Positions 27,243 to 36,144 of a DNA stretch of 61,670 bases are shown here, one piece after another. A program made the position numbers and the translations under genes. Under the pieces are notes generated by a model, which saw only the letters and a list, made by a program, of their open reading frames with translations, was not told the DNA's origin and ran no database searches. How positions within the stretch are numbered: the first letter of the stretch is position 1; every line of letters starts with the position of its first letter. Origin of the DNA: JAWLHU01 sp049325315 (lineage in GTDB: Bacteria > Bacillota > Sulfobacillia > Symbiobacteriales > Symbiobacteriaceae); NCBI GenBank assembly GCA_049325315.1, contig JBMONB010000147.1, forward strand, positions 1 to 61,670, written 5' to 3'.

Positions 27243-28067
27243 TTACTTGATCGCTCCGAGGGTCAGACCGCGCACGATCTGCTTCTGCAGGAGCAGGACC
27301 ACCACCAGGACCGGAACCATGATCACGGCGCCCGTTGCGAAGACAGGGCCCCAGTTGTTGGCATAGCCGGTGACGTAGTCGCCGGCGGAGACCGGCAGGG
27401 TCTTGGCGCTGGGGGCAATGCCCAGCGTCTGCCCGTAGAGGAACTCGTTCCAGGTAAAGAGGAGGGCGAAGATGGTGGTAGCCACCAGCCCTGGCCGGAC
27501 CAGGGGAAGCGTCACACGCCAGAGCGCCTCGAGCCGTGTGCACCCGTCGATGGCGGCGGCCTCCTCCAACTCGGTGGGGATCTCATCGAAGAAGCCCCGC
27601 ATCGTCCAGACCACAAAGGAGAGGCTGATGGTGGCATCTGCCAGAATCAGCGCCCAGACCGTGTTGATCAGCCCCATCGCCCGGAACATGAGGTAGAAGG
27701 GGATGACCAGGACCGCCGGGGGCACGAGGCGGGTGAAGATGATCCAGTACGAGAAGATCCGTCCGCCTGTCTGAAAGCGGGAGATGGCGTAGGCGGCCAG
27801 CGTTCCCGCCAGCATGGTCAGCACCGTGGTCCCGGCGGAGACCGAGACCGAGTTGAGCAGGTAGCGCAGGAAGTTCTGCGACTCGAAGACGGTCCGGTAG
27901 TGCTCGGTGGTCGGCTTAAACCAGAGCACCAGGCGCGGGTCGATGATCAGGTCGGCCGCTTTGAAGGAGGAGAGGAGCATCCAGAGGAAGGGAACCGCCC
28001 AGACCGTCAGGACCAGCACCAGCAGCGCGGTCTGTACGACCAGTACCCAGAGTGGCTCTCGACGCAT
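27243..28067 (-). CDS. Sugar ABC transporter permease (MalG type)
   Basis: 274 residues with six hydrophobic helices. The cytoplasmic EAA loop reads ELEEAAAIDGCTRLEALWRV, followed by TLPLVRPG. The N-terminal PFLWMLLSSFK is typical of the CUT1 MalG branch. It pairs with the MalF-type permease just upstream and shares its operon. The ATG lies 12 bases after AAGGAGG. Confidence 0.93.
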   Translation of the reverse strand: MRREPLWVLVVQTALLVLVLTVWAVPFLWMLLSSFKAADLIIDPRLVLWFKPTTEHYRTVFESQNFLRYLLNSVSVSAGTTVLTMLAGTLAAYAISRFQTGGRIFSYWIIFTRLVPPAVLVIPFYLMFRAMGLINTVWALILADATISLSFVVWTMRGFFDEIPTELEEAAAIDGCTRLEALWRVTLPLVRPGLVATTIFALLFTWNEFLYGQTLGIAPSAKTLPVSAGDYVTGYANNWGPVFATGAVIMVPVLVVVLLLQKQIVRGLTLGAIK

Positions 28068-28070
28068 GGC

Positions 28071-29204
28071 TCAGTTGCCCTCCTTTCGCTCGTCCCGCCT
28101 GAGGTAGTAGAAGACGATGGAGGCGGTCACCAGGAGGACCACCATGGAGAGGGCGGAGCCCACCCCGTAGTCCTGGTTGCCAAGCCCCTTCACCACGATG
28201 TGGATGTTCAGGGTGCGCATGACCACCGACTCGCCGAACAGGGCGTAGATCTGGTCGTAGACCTTGAGCAGGTCCACCAGCCGCACCACGAAGACGACGG
28301 CGATGACGGGCCGCAGCAGCGGCAGGGTGATGTACCGGAGCACCTGCCACCCGCTGGCGCCGTCGATCTGGGCGGCCTCGTAGGGCTCAGAGGGGAGCGA
28401 ACTCAGACCGGCCAGGAAGAGCAGGTAGACGAAGGGCGTCCACTGCCAGGTGTTGGTGATGATGAGGGCGAAGAAGCCCCAGTTCAGGTTCAGGTGGGTG
28501 GCCAGCCAGTCGCCCGCGGGTCCGAGGGCGGCCAGGAACGGAAGCGGCGTGTTGGAGAGCCAGGGGATCGGGTCTACGCCGAACTTCCCGAGCACCAGGT
28601 TGAAGAAGCCGCCGTGCTGGCCGAAGAGGTAGCTCCAGAGCAGCGCCACTACGATGGGGCTGGTCATGACGGGGATCAGCAGAATGGTGGAGACGGCGGA
28701 ACGCCCCCGGAACTGCCGCTGCATCAGGAGCGCCAGCAGGAACCCGAGCACCATCTGCAGGCCGAGGTTGACGGCGGTGTACTCCACGGTGCGCACGAAG
28801 GCGCCCAGCACCAGCGGATCCTTCCACAGGGTGAGGTAGTTGCCCAGCCCGACGAAGGGCCACTCCCCGCGGAAGTTCATCATGGTGACCCGGTGGAAGC
28901 TGAGGTAGATCAGGTAGAGGAGCGGGGCCACGGTAATGCCGCCCAGGAGCAGGGTGGTGGGGACCACCAGCATGTACCGAATGCCCCGGTCGCCCAAAAT
29001 GATCAGGGCCGTTACGTAGAGGGCCGCAAAGAGCAGGAAGCCGGCAACGAGGTAGCGGGGGCCGGCAGGCCCGTCCAGGAAGAGCATCAGCACCCCCAGA
29101 CCGGCGGTTCCCAGAACGGTCAGGCGCAAACCAAGGCTGCTGCTGCGCAGAGAGGAGAGCGCCGACTGGAGGCGGGAGTCTCGGGTGACAGACGGGTCGA
29201 TCAC
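28071..29204 (-). CDS. Sugar ABC transporter permease (MalF type)
   Basis: 377 residues, longer than most CUT1 MalF-type permeases (about 300) because of an N-terminal hydrophobic extension of about 60-70 residues. The EAA loop EPYEAAQIDGASGWQVLRYI is near residue 275. Start GTG 29202-29204 overlaps the stop of the preceding oxidoreductase (GTGA), which indicates coupling. It forms the membrane channel with the MalG-type partner. Confidence 0.92.
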   Translation of the reverse strand: MIDPSVTRDSRLQSALSSLRSSSLGLRLTVLGTAGLGVLMLFLDGPAGPRYLVAGFLLFAALYVTALIILGDRGIRYMLVVPTTLLLGGITVAPLLYLIYLSFHRVTMMNFRGEWPFVGLGNYLTLWKDPLVLGAFVRTVEYTAVNLGLQMVLGFLLALLMQRQFRGRSAVSTILLIPVMTSPIVVALLWSYLFGQHGGFFNLVLGKFGVDPIPWLSNTPLPFLAALGPAGDWLATHLNLNWGFFALIITNTWQWTPFVYLLFLAGLSSLPSEPYEAAQIDGASGWQVLRYITLPLLRPVIAVVFVVRLVDLLKVYDQIYALFGESVVMRTLNIHIVVKGLGNQDYGVGSALSMVVLLVTASIVFYYLRRDERKEGN

Positions 29205-30220
29205 GGTCGCTCACTCCTTGCGGCCACTTGATAGACCTGCTCCACTATCTCGACGGTGCGGAGTCCGTCCGCTCCGCCCGGTGCGGTGTTCGGCTCACCC
29301 CGAACCGCCCGCAGGAAGTCCCGGTGGTGCGCCGCCCCCATGGGCGGGTCGGTGAGGCGGGGGACCAGCCACTCGCTCCCCAGCTGCCTGCTGAAGAGCG
29401 CCAGGGGCCCCATGCGGCTCCGGACCACCAGCGAGCCGTCGCTGCCGTAAATCTCCATGGAGAAGCGGTCCACGGGGCTGCGGTGACTCCAGCTCACCTC
29501 GTGGGAGGCGAGTACGCCCCCGGCCAGCTGGTAGGTGGCCAGCACGAAGTCCTCGTTGTCCGGCCGGATCACGCCGGCGGCGGTGGGAATCTCCCGCCGG
29601 TAGGTGCGGGTGGCGGCGGAGAGCACCTCCTCCACCTCGCCGACCAGGTAGCGCATCAGGTCAATCCCGTGAACCCCGATATCCAGCGCACACCCACCGC
29701 CCACCAACTCCTTGTTGTAGAACCAGTCGCGGATGGTCGAGGTGCTGCCGGGGGCGTTGCGCATGCGCACCGTTTCGACCTGTCCGATCAGCCCCTGCTG
29801 TATGTAGCGGCGGGCCAACTGGACCTCGGGCAGGTACCGGTGCATAAAGCTGACCACCAGGGGCGTATGGGTGGAGTCGGCCGCTCGTACCATCGCCCGG
29901 CACTCTTCGGCAGTGCGCCCCATGGGCTTCTGCAGCAGCATCGGTTTGCGGGCGGCGGCCACCCGGTCCACCATCTCCAGATGGTTAAAGTTCGGGGTCA
30001 GAATCAGCACAGCGTCCAGATCGGGGCGGGCCAGCATCTCATCTACGCTGGTTCCGGTCCAGCCGGCGCCCACCTGGTCGCCCAGGGCGCGGGCGTCCTC
30101 CGCCTTACGGGAGCAGACCGCCGTCAGCGCCACCTCGGGCAGGGCCATCAGCGCCGGGACATGGTAGGTCCGGGCGATGCCACCGGCACCGATCACCCCG
30201 ATCCGCACCCGATCACTCAT
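29201..30220 (-). CDS. Gfo/Idh/MocA oxidoreductase 1
   Basis: 339 residues. The Rossmann motif is RIGVIGAGGIARTYHVPAL, and MLLQKPMGRTAEECRAMV corresponds to the EKP motif of the family, here Q-K-P. The lysine that contacts substrate is kept. The C-terminal beta-sheet domain has GGGCALDIGVHGIDLMRYL, the family active-site helix with His. Such enzymes oxidise sugar or inositol hydroxyls with NAD(P). Its start overlaps the stop of the other Gfo/Idh gene. Confidence 0.9.
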   Translation of the reverse strand: MSDRVRIGVIGAGGIARTYHVPALMALPEVALTAVCSRKAEDARALGDQVGAGWTGTSVDEMLARPDLDAVLILTPNFNHLEMVDRVAAARKPMLLQKPMGRTAEECRAMVRAADSTHTPLVVSFMHRYLPEVQLARRYIQQGLIGQVETVRMRNAPGSTSTIRDWFYNKELVGGGCALDIGVHGIDLMRYLVGEVEEVLSAATRTYRREIPTAAGVIRPDNEDFVLATYQLAGGVLASHEVSWSHRSPVDRFSMEIYGSDGSLVVRSRMGPLALFSRQLGSEWLVPRLTDPPMGAAHHRDFLRAVRGEPNTAPGGADGLRTVEIVEQVYQVAARSERP

Positions 30221-31274
30221 GCCCCAGCACCTCCTCCATCTGCACGGTTCGCCCTTCCCGGGCAGAACGGTAGGCAGCCAGGATCATCGCCAGGGCCTCC
30301 CGCCCCTGCTCGAGGGTGGAGGGCGGCTTCTCGCCCCGCACCAGGGTGTCCACGAACCGGGCGGCCACGGCCCGGTGGTTGTTGGGGAAGTGCACCGGCA
30401 GCGTCGGGTAGCTCCACCCCTCCACCGGCTGGTCGCGCCGGTAGATCTGGAGCGGCGCAGAGACCTCGCCCGCCACGGCATTGGAGGCGCCGTCGGTAAA
30501 GTGCTGAATAATGGTCCCGTCCCGGCCGAAGACCTCGGTGCAGACCGTCGCCGCCGCCCAGGTCCAGGCGGTCTGGAGCACCCCGATCGCCCCGGATTCA
30601 AACCGGTAGATGGCCACACCGTTGTCGTCCACCGACACCGGGGCCTGGAGCCGGTCGATCACCGCGGTGACCGATACGGGGCGGCCGAGCATCCACCGGA
30701 GGAAATCTGCGGCATGGATGCCCTCGTCGAGGAAGGCGCCGCCGCCGGCCAGGTCGGGCTGGGTGAACCAGTGGAACCGGTCCGCTATGGGCCGGACAGA
30801 CCAGCCATTGCCGTGCCGCTTCCGGATGCTGCTGACCGGACCGATCGCCCCGCTGTCAATCCACTCCTTCAGCTTGTGGTTGGAGGGGTCCAGGCGCATC
30901 GGCAGCGCCTGCATGTAGGTGACCCCGCTCACCCGGACAGCGGCCAGCATGCGGTCGCAGTCTGCCAGCGTGGTGGCCGGAGGCTTCTCACAGAGCACGT
31001 GCTTCCCGGAACGGGCGGCTGCCACCGTCAGGTCGGCATGGCGGCTGTTCTCCGCACAGATGCCCACCGCGTGCAGGTCCTGTCGGGCCAGCAGCTCGTC
31101 TAGGTTGGCGACGAAGTCGACGCCGTACTGGGCGGCCAGGCTGCGGCCCCGTGCTTCATCGTGATCCCACACCGCCGCCAACTCAGCGTGCGGATGCGAA
31201 CGCCACATGGCGGACCAATCGTCGGCATGGGGGTGCGCGACCCCCAACAGTGCGAGACGAACCGTTCTGGTCAA
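30213..31274 (-). CDS. Gfo/Idh/MocA oxidoreductase 2
   Basis: 353 residues from TTG 31272-31274, seven bases after GGAGGTGG. The dinucleotide region starts RLALLGVAHPHADDW, where the usual GxGxxG is degenerate (GVAHPH). The EKP motif is intact (KHVLCEKPPATTLADCDRML). GGGAFLDEGIHAADFLRWML is the active-site helix. The degenerate glycine loop is unusual and suggests altered cofactor binding. The start overlaps the LacI stop by four bases. Confidence 0.88.
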   Translation of the reverse strand: MTRTVRLALLGVAHPHADDWSAMWRSHPHAELAAVWDHDEARGRSLAAQYGVDFVANLDELLARQDLHAVGICAENSRHADLTVAAARSGKHVLCEKPPATTLADCDRMLAAVRVSGVTYMQALPMRLDPSNHKLKEWIDSGAIGPVSSIRKRHGNGWSVRPIADRFHWFTQPDLAGGGAFLDEGIHAADFLRWMLGRPVSVTAVIDRLQAPVSVDDNGVAIYRFESGAIGVLQTAWTWAAATVCTEVFGRDGTIIQHFTDGASNAVAGEVSAPLQIYRRDQPVEGWSYPTLPVHFPNNHRAVAARFVDTLVRGEKPPSTLEQGREALAMILAAYRSAREGRTVQMEEVLGHE

Positions 31275-32296
31275 CGCGCCACCTCCTCCAGATTGGCGGA
31301 CCGGCACGGCGCTGTAGAGCCGCGCAGCGTCAGGTCGGCGGGGAGCGTGATCTGGCGGGGCCGTGGCTCCTCGCCCCGGATCAGCCGGAGCAAGAGATCG
31401 GCCGCCACCGTCCCCTTGCGGTCGGCGTGCTGGTTCATGGTGGTCAGCGGCGGGTTGAGGTACTGCCCAAGGCTCACGCCGTCGAATCCGACCACGGAGA
31501 TGTCGTCGGGAATCGAGTACCCGCGCTGCTGAATCCCCCGCATGACCCCAATGGCTGTCAGGTCGGCGCAGACAAAGAAGCCGGTGGGCGGAGCGGGCAG
31601 GTTCCAGAAGTGCTGAACCAGCTGGTATCCGGAGTCCTCGCCGAACTGCCCTGAGACCACCAGATCGGGGTCGAAGGGGATCCCGGCGTGCTCAAGGGCC
31701 TGCTGGTACCCCCTCTGCCGCTCCCGGCTGTTGGCCAGCCCCAGGGGGCCATTCACCAACCCGATGCGCCGGTGGCCAAGATGAATGAGGTGGGTCACCG
31801 CCATATAGGCGCCAGAGGCATTGTCCACATCGACAAAGGGAGATGTCTCGTGCTTCGTGGTGACAACGTAGGGAATCTGCAGCTGCTGCAGGTGGGGGAT
31901 CAGCGGATCGTTGGCCGAGATCGACATCAGGATCAGGCCATCCACCAGCCGGTGGTTGACCAGCGCCCCGTGCGTCTCGGTGCCGGAATGGGTCATCAGA
32001 ACCACCTGGTACCCGGCAGCCGCCATCGTGCGGCCGATGCCCCGGAGCACCTCGGCGAAGAAGGGGTTGGAGAAGACGACATCGGCCGAGTGGCCGATCA
32101 CCACCCCGATGGTCTGCGTCACACCCAACCGCAGGCTGCGAGCCGCTGGGTCGGGCTGGTATTGGAGGGAGCGGATCGCCTCCTGGACACGCTGCCTTGT
32201 CTCCGGACGGACATTGGCGTCCCCGTTAATCACCCGTGAGACTGTCTTCGTGGACACGTTTGCCAGAGAAGCCACGTCACGAATTGTTACAGACAC
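31271..32296 (-). CDS. LacI-family regulator of the saccharide operon
   Basis: 341 residues. The N-terminal DNA-binding domain is TIRDVASLANVSTKTVSRVI plus the hinge RPETRQRVQEAIRSLQY. The periplasmic-binding-like domain follows (QTIGVVIGHSADVVFSNPFF, VVGFDGVSLGQYLNPPLTT). It is the first gene of an eight-gene unit running to the DUF4432 gene. A perfect 16-bp palindrome lies 36 bp upstream and is the likely operator, so autoregulation with the operon is expected. Confidence 0.93.
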   Translation of the reverse strand: MSVTIRDVASLANVSTKTVSRVINGDANVRPETRQRVQEAIRSLQYQPDPAARSLRLGVTQTIGVVIGHSADVVFSNPFFAEVLRGIGRTMAAAGYQVVLMTHSGTETHGALVNHRLVDGLILMSISANDPLIPHLQQLQIPYVVTTKHETSPFVDVDNASGAYMAVTHLIHLGHRRIGLVNGPLGLANSRERQRGYQQALEHAGIPFDPDLVVSGQFGEDSGYQLVQHFWNLPAPPTGFFVCADLTAIGVMRGIQQRGYSIPDDISVVGFDGVSLGQYLNPPLTTMNQHADRKGTVAADLLLRLIRGEEPRPRQITLPADLTLRGSTAPCRSANLEEVAR

Positions 32297-32332
32297 GAAT
32301 GCATCTCCCCTGTTACGCCTGGATTTGGCGTG

Positions 32333-32348
32333 ATGACAACGTTGTCAT
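32333..32348. promoter_or_regulatory. LacI-family operator (perfect palindrome)
   Basis: ATGACAACGTTGTCAT is self-complementary over all 16 bases with the central CG typical of LacI/GalR sites. On the minus strand it contains a TTGTCA that could be a -35 hexamer. Confidence 0.75.
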
Positions 32349-32485
32349 TTCTTTGCGGGTAGGATTCATCCCGTCCGTCTGATTTTCCTGCTACGCATAA
32401 AATTTTCGCAGGGAAAGAAATAACGCCGGGCATCCCTTGAGGGTGTCCAGCGTATCCATATCCAGGTAATTAAGACCGGAAGACG

Positions 32486-33061
32486 GTGATCCCCATTCAG
32501 ATGCTCCGCTATCTGCTGGCGGTGACGGGGGCGGTCTGCATGGCTGTCAGCCTGGAGTTGTTCTACATTCCTCACGGGCTGATGGATGGCGGCATGGCGG
32601 GGGCTGCGGTGATTCTGGGGCGAACCGCCGGTCTCCCGCCAGTCTATCTCCTAGTGCCCCTCAATGCGGCCTGCCTCTTTGCCGGTATTGGGCGGCTGGG
32701 CCGGGCCTATGTGACCACCACGGCGGCGGGACTCTTTGCCTATGGGCTGGTCCTGCGGCTGGTGGGACCGCTCTCGCCGCTGCTCTCGCTGCCCGCCGCC
32801 ATCGTGCTGGGCGGGGCGGGGGTAGGGCTGGGCGTCGGCCTGCTGCTTCGGGCTGGCGGAGCGGTAGATGGGTGCGAGACCCTTGGCCTGCTGATTCAGG
32901 CCTACTATGGCATATCGGCGGTGGCGGTGCTCCTGCTGGCCAATGTGGTGGTCTTCGGGCTGGCCATCTGGCTCTGGGGCCTGGGCCTGATCCTCCCCTC
33001 TCTCGCCGCCCAGACTGTCGGCCTGGTGGTGGTGGTCTGGGTGGTTCGACGCCGGTGCTAG
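32486..33061 (+). CDS. YitT-like (DUF161) membrane protein, short form
   Basis: 191 residues, about six hydrophobic helices. The opening (RYLLAVTGAVCMAVSLELFY, then IPHGLMDGGMAGAAVIL) is characteristic of YitT/DUF161. Usual members are about 280 residues with a C-terminal DUF2179 domain; that domain is missing here. Function of the family is unclear. Start GTG 32486 with a weak ribosome site. Its TAG stop interlocks with that of helD in the palindrome CTAG at 33058-33061. Confidence 0.78.
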   Translation: MIPIQMLRYLLAVTGAVCMAVSLELFYIPHGLMDGGMAGAAVILGRTAGLPPVYLLVPLNAACLFAGIGRLGRAYVTTTAAGLFAYGLVLRLVGPLSPLLSLPAAIVLGGAGVGLGVGLLLRAGGAVDGCETLGLLIQAYYGISAVAVLLLANVVVFGLAIWLWGLGLILPSLAAQTVGLVVVVWVVRRRC

Positions 33062-35232
33062 CCTTCGTTCGCTTCATTCAGGAGCTCGGTGCGCTCCCCG
33101 GTGTAAAAGAGGGCCAGTTCGTGGAGCGCCCGGGTGCAGACCACGTAAAGCAGGCGGGCGTCCCTGTGGGTCAGCCCGTAGTTGTGCGCCCCGGCATCGG
33201 CCACGATCACACCGTCGAACTCCAGCCCCTTGGTCAGGTAGCTGGGGATGACCGAGAGGCCGCCCAGGTACTGCTGCTGGTCCGCCGTGATTCGCTCGGG
33301 ATCCAGGCCCGCCCCCGTAAGCGCCGCGTGGAGCAGGTCCACCTCGGCCTCTGTCCGGCCCACCACCGCCACCGAGGCGTGGTGTTCCTGCATGCGCCGG
33401 ACCTCGGCCACGATCGCCTCGGCCCAGACCGCCGGCTCCACCCGCCGGAGCCGGACCGGCTCGCCCTCGCGGAAGACCGGCTGCGCCAGGGTACCCGTCG
33501 CCCCGATGCGGATCAAGACCTGGTTGGCGAAGGTCATGATCTCGTGGGTGGAGCGGTAGCTGCGGGTGAGCTGGAAGTACTGCATGCTGCCGGGTGGGAA
33601 GACCGCCATAAACTCGGCCCAGTCCGCAATGCCGGCATAGGTGTGGATTCCCTGGGAGAGGTCGCCCAGGATCGTGAAGGAATCCTCCTCGGTCAGGCGG
33701 CGCAGCAGGTCGATCTGAAACGGGCTGAAATCCTGCGCCTCGTCGATCACCACGTGATCGAGCTGCCGGTCCTCCTTCAGCCCCTCCAGCCGCTCCTGGA
33801 GGTAGACCAGGGGCGCCAGGTCCTCGGGGGTGAGCACCTTGGCCTTGAAGAGCCCCCTGGCCTCATCTACCACCGGCTTGGGGATATCGAGCCCGCCGAA
33901 GTCGATCGCCCGCTTCGCCCGGGGCGGCCCCAGGCCAAGGATCTCCTTGTAGAGGGTGAGCGGGCTGTGCTTGGGCCACAGCGCCACATACTGGCGCACC
34001 GCGGTCATCATCGCCCTCTTCCGCTCCGGCTCCTGGAGCGTGCCCCGGTACGGGTCGACCTGGCCCTTGGCCCAGGTGCGAATACGGGCGATGATCCGGT
34101 CCTTGCGGGTGTTGAGCGGGTAGCGCCGGTACTGCTCGTGGAACCACTGGTGGACATCGCTGTGGCGGATCCGGGCGCCCTTCCACAGCTCCAGGTCCGC
34201 CTCGGGCACAAAGTCGGCCTCGTACCGCTCCAGCGCCCTGTCCAGCAGATCCTTAAAGAAGAGGGAGCCCTTGAACCGCCCCGGCGCCTCGGGGCTGTCT
34301 CCCGGGTCATGGCCCGGGGCAAACAGTTCCGCCAGCCGCTTCCCGGGGTCGGTCAGCGCAAGGCGGTCCTCGATCTGGTCGATCGCCCAGTCCTGGAAGG
34401 TGGTCTGCCGGATGCCGCCCACGCCCAGTTCGGGGAGCACGTCGGCGATGTAGTCCAGGAACATCCGGTTGGGGGCGAAGATCACCATGCGGTCGGCCGC
34501 CATGGTCTCCCGGAAGGTGTAGAGCAGGTAGGCCAGCCGGTGCAGGGCTACCGTGGTCTTCCCCGAGCCCGCCACCCCCTGAATGATCAGCGGCCGGCCC
34601 CGGTCGGCCCGGATGATGGCGTTCTGCTCCCCCTGAATGGTGGAGACGATGTCCCGCAGCTTATTGTCCCGACTCTCCTGAAGCCGGTAGAGCAGGTAGG
34701 TGTCGCCGGTGACCTCCTCCCCCGCCCCCTTCACCTTCGCATCGGCGATATGCTGCAGACGGCGGCCCTTGATCGCCAGGTTCCGCTTGAGCCACAGGAT
34801 GCCCTCTACCAGCCCGCCCGGCGCCTCGTAGACCGCCGTGTCGCCCCCGCCGGTGGCGCTGGTGTAGAAGAGACTGGCCACCGGGGCGCGCCAGTCGATT
34901 ACCAGGGGCCGGTTGGAGCCGGCCTCGGTGACGCCCGATTTCCCGATATAGACCGTCTGGGGCTTCCCGCCGTCGCCCTCCTGAAAGTCGAGCCGACCGA
35001 AGTAGGGCTCCCGGGCCGCCACCTTCAGCCGGGCCACCGACTCGTCGCGCATCGTCTCGAGCGCCTCCTGGGCCGCCCTTATGGCGTGCATCGACTCCTC
35101 GAACTGGTCGACGTCTTCGACCTTGATTTCCCGGGTGGAGAGGAGCCGGCGCAGTTGGCTGTCGACCTGCTCCAGCGCCTCCTCCAGGCGTTCCCGCTCC
35201 TCTTCAAAGGCGGGATGATTCTCCGCGCTCAT
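33058..35232 (-). CDS. helD: HelD, RNA polymerase recycling ATPase
   Basis: 724 residues of the HelD (YvgS) branch of UvrD-like superfamily 1 ATPases. The N-terminal helical region (residues 1-70, EEERERLEEALEQVDSQLRR) is the coiled-coil arm that enters the RNA polymerase secondary channel. Walker A is GVAGSGKTTVALHR near residue 220; Walker B is VIDEAQDF near 494; a late motif is YLTKGLEFDGVIVADA. HelD releases RNA polymerase from stalled or nucleic-acid-bound states. The length is close to B. subtilis HelD (774). The ATG follows GGAGGTG. Confidence 0.92.
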   Translation of the reverse strand: MSAENHPAFEEERERLEEALEQVDSQLRRLLSTREIKVEDVDQFEESMHAIRAAQEALETMRDESVARLKVAAREPYFGRLDFQEGDGGKPQTVYIGKSGVTEAGSNRPLVIDWRAPVASLFYTSATGGGDTAVYEAPGGLVEGILWLKRNLAIKGRRLQHIADAKVKGAGEEVTGDTYLLYRLQESRDNKLRDIVSTIQGEQNAIIRADRGRPLIIQGVAGSGKTTVALHRLAYLLYTFRETMAADRMVIFAPNRMFLDYIADVLPELGVGGIRQTTFQDWAIDQIEDRLALTDPGKRLAELFAPGHDPGDSPEAPGRFKGSLFFKDLLDRALERYEADFVPEADLELWKGARIRHSDVHQWFHEQYRRYPLNTRKDRIIARIRTWAKGQVDPYRGTLQEPERKRAMMTAVRQYVALWPKHSPLTLYKEILGLGPPRAKRAIDFGGLDIPKPVVDEARGLFKAKVLTPEDLAPLVYLQERLEGLKEDRQLDHVVIDEAQDFSPFQIDLLRRLTEEDSFTILGDLSQGIHTYAGIADWAEFMAVFPPGSMQYFQLTRSYRSTHEIMTFANQVLIRIGATGTLAQPVFREGEPVRLRRVEPAVWAEAIVAEVRRMQEHHASVAVVGRTEAEVDLLHAALTGAGLDPERITADQQQYLGGLSVIPSYLTKGLEFDGVIVADAGAHNYGLTHRDARLLYVVCTRALHELALFYTGERTELLNEANEG

Positions 35233-35302
35233 GACCCCACACCTCCACAGACCCCTAGTCTACCCCATCTGGGCCTCACCTGGAAACCCGAACGCATGAA
35301 GA

Positions 35303-35329
35303 AGAACCCCCCGGCAGGCGAGGGGTTCT
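35303..35329 (-). terminator. Terminator after the 195-aa membrane protein
   Basis: AGAACCCC (35303-35310) pairs with GGGGTTCT (35322-35329). On the minus strand it is followed by TTCTTC. Confidence 0.6.
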
Positions 35330-35341
35330 CTGCATCTCTAC

Positions 35342-35926
35342 TCATGAGCGCTGCTTACGCCCGTTCCCCACCAGCGGCAGGGGGCCGCCGGTTCCGAGGC
35401 CATCGAGCACCAGGAACATCACCCCGGTGAAGAGGAAGAGCCAGCGGAACTGCTTGGGAAGGCCCAGCCAGCCGGGAAGCAGCACCAGGAAGGCCAGGGG
35501 AACCGAGAAGCGGAAGAGCGCCGAGGCCAGCGCCTGCCCGAAGGGCTTGCCCGTCATGCGGGTGACCCAGCCGGCCACCACCGGCACCACCAGGGGAGAG
35601 AGGCCGCCCAGGAGCCAGATGGGGTCGAAGGTGTCATTCAACTGCCACCCGTTCCGGATGATCAGCGGCAGCACGTGGAAGAGCGCCACAATCGAGGTGT
35701 ATGCCCAGGTCACCCCGGCGCCCGCCCCCAGGATTAGCTGGAGGCCCGGATGCACGCCGGGCTCCACAGCCATAAGCAGCGCCAGCAAAGCCCAGGCGAG
35801 GAGCGCCGCTGCCAGGCCACCAACAAAGTAGCCGAGGTCGTAGGGGTAGCGCAGGGTTGGAACCGGGGTGATGTAGGCGGCCAGGGCACAGAGAACAGTC
35901 AACGACAGCCGGTAGTAGGTCCGCAT
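35342..35926 (-). CDS. Uncharacterised membrane protein
   Basis: 194 residues with five to six hydrophobic helices and no family I recognise. Segments include LTVLCALAAYITPVPTLRYP, YFVGGLAAALLAWALLALL and FRWLFLFTGVMFLVLDGLG. The tail is short and basic (GNGRKQRS). Start ATG 35924-35926, seven bases after AGGAG; a GTG one codon upstream is equally possible. It stands alone between helD and argG. I assign no function. Confidence 0.7.
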   Translation of the reverse strand: MRTYYRLSLTVLCALAAYITPVPTLRYPYDLGYFVGGLAAALLAWALLALLMAVEPGVHPGLQLILGAGAGVTWAYTSIVALFHVLPLIIRNGWQLNDTFDPIWLLGGLSPLVVPVVAGWVTRMTGKPFGQALASALFRFSVPLAFLVLLPGWLGLPKQFRWLFLFTGVMFLVLDGLGTGGPLPLVGNGRKQRS

Positions 35927-36092
35927 CACCGCTCTCCTCCCCTTTTTTCATCACGCGTACTGCCATCCGTGCGGAATTCTCCTTGGCCCTGGATATTCCT
36001 GCCCATCTCCCACCGATTCCTGGCAGGATCGCGGTTGTCGAACGAATCCCCTGTTTCGACAGCGCATTGCGGAAAGGTCGGGCCAGAGCGCA

Positions 36093-36129
36093 AGAGCCGG
36101 GCCACTGCGTGGTTGCAGCGCCCGGCTCT
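36093..36129 (-). terminator. Terminator of argG
   Basis: On the minus strand AGAGCCGGGC pairs with GCCCGGCTCT around a 17-nt loop, directly after the argG stop. A short TT tract follows. Confidence 0.75.
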
Positions 36130-36144
36130 GACCGAGGAGGCAGA

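Noticed and set aside
32872..35430. An 852-codon plus-strand frame opposite helD.
   Set aside because: It overlaps HelD motifs on the other strand and contains only low-complexity shadow sequence.
36018..36060. TGTCGAA/TTCGACA inverted repeat upstream of the 195-aa membrane protein.
   Set aside because: Only 7-bp arms, with no convincing promoter or regulator context; likely chance.
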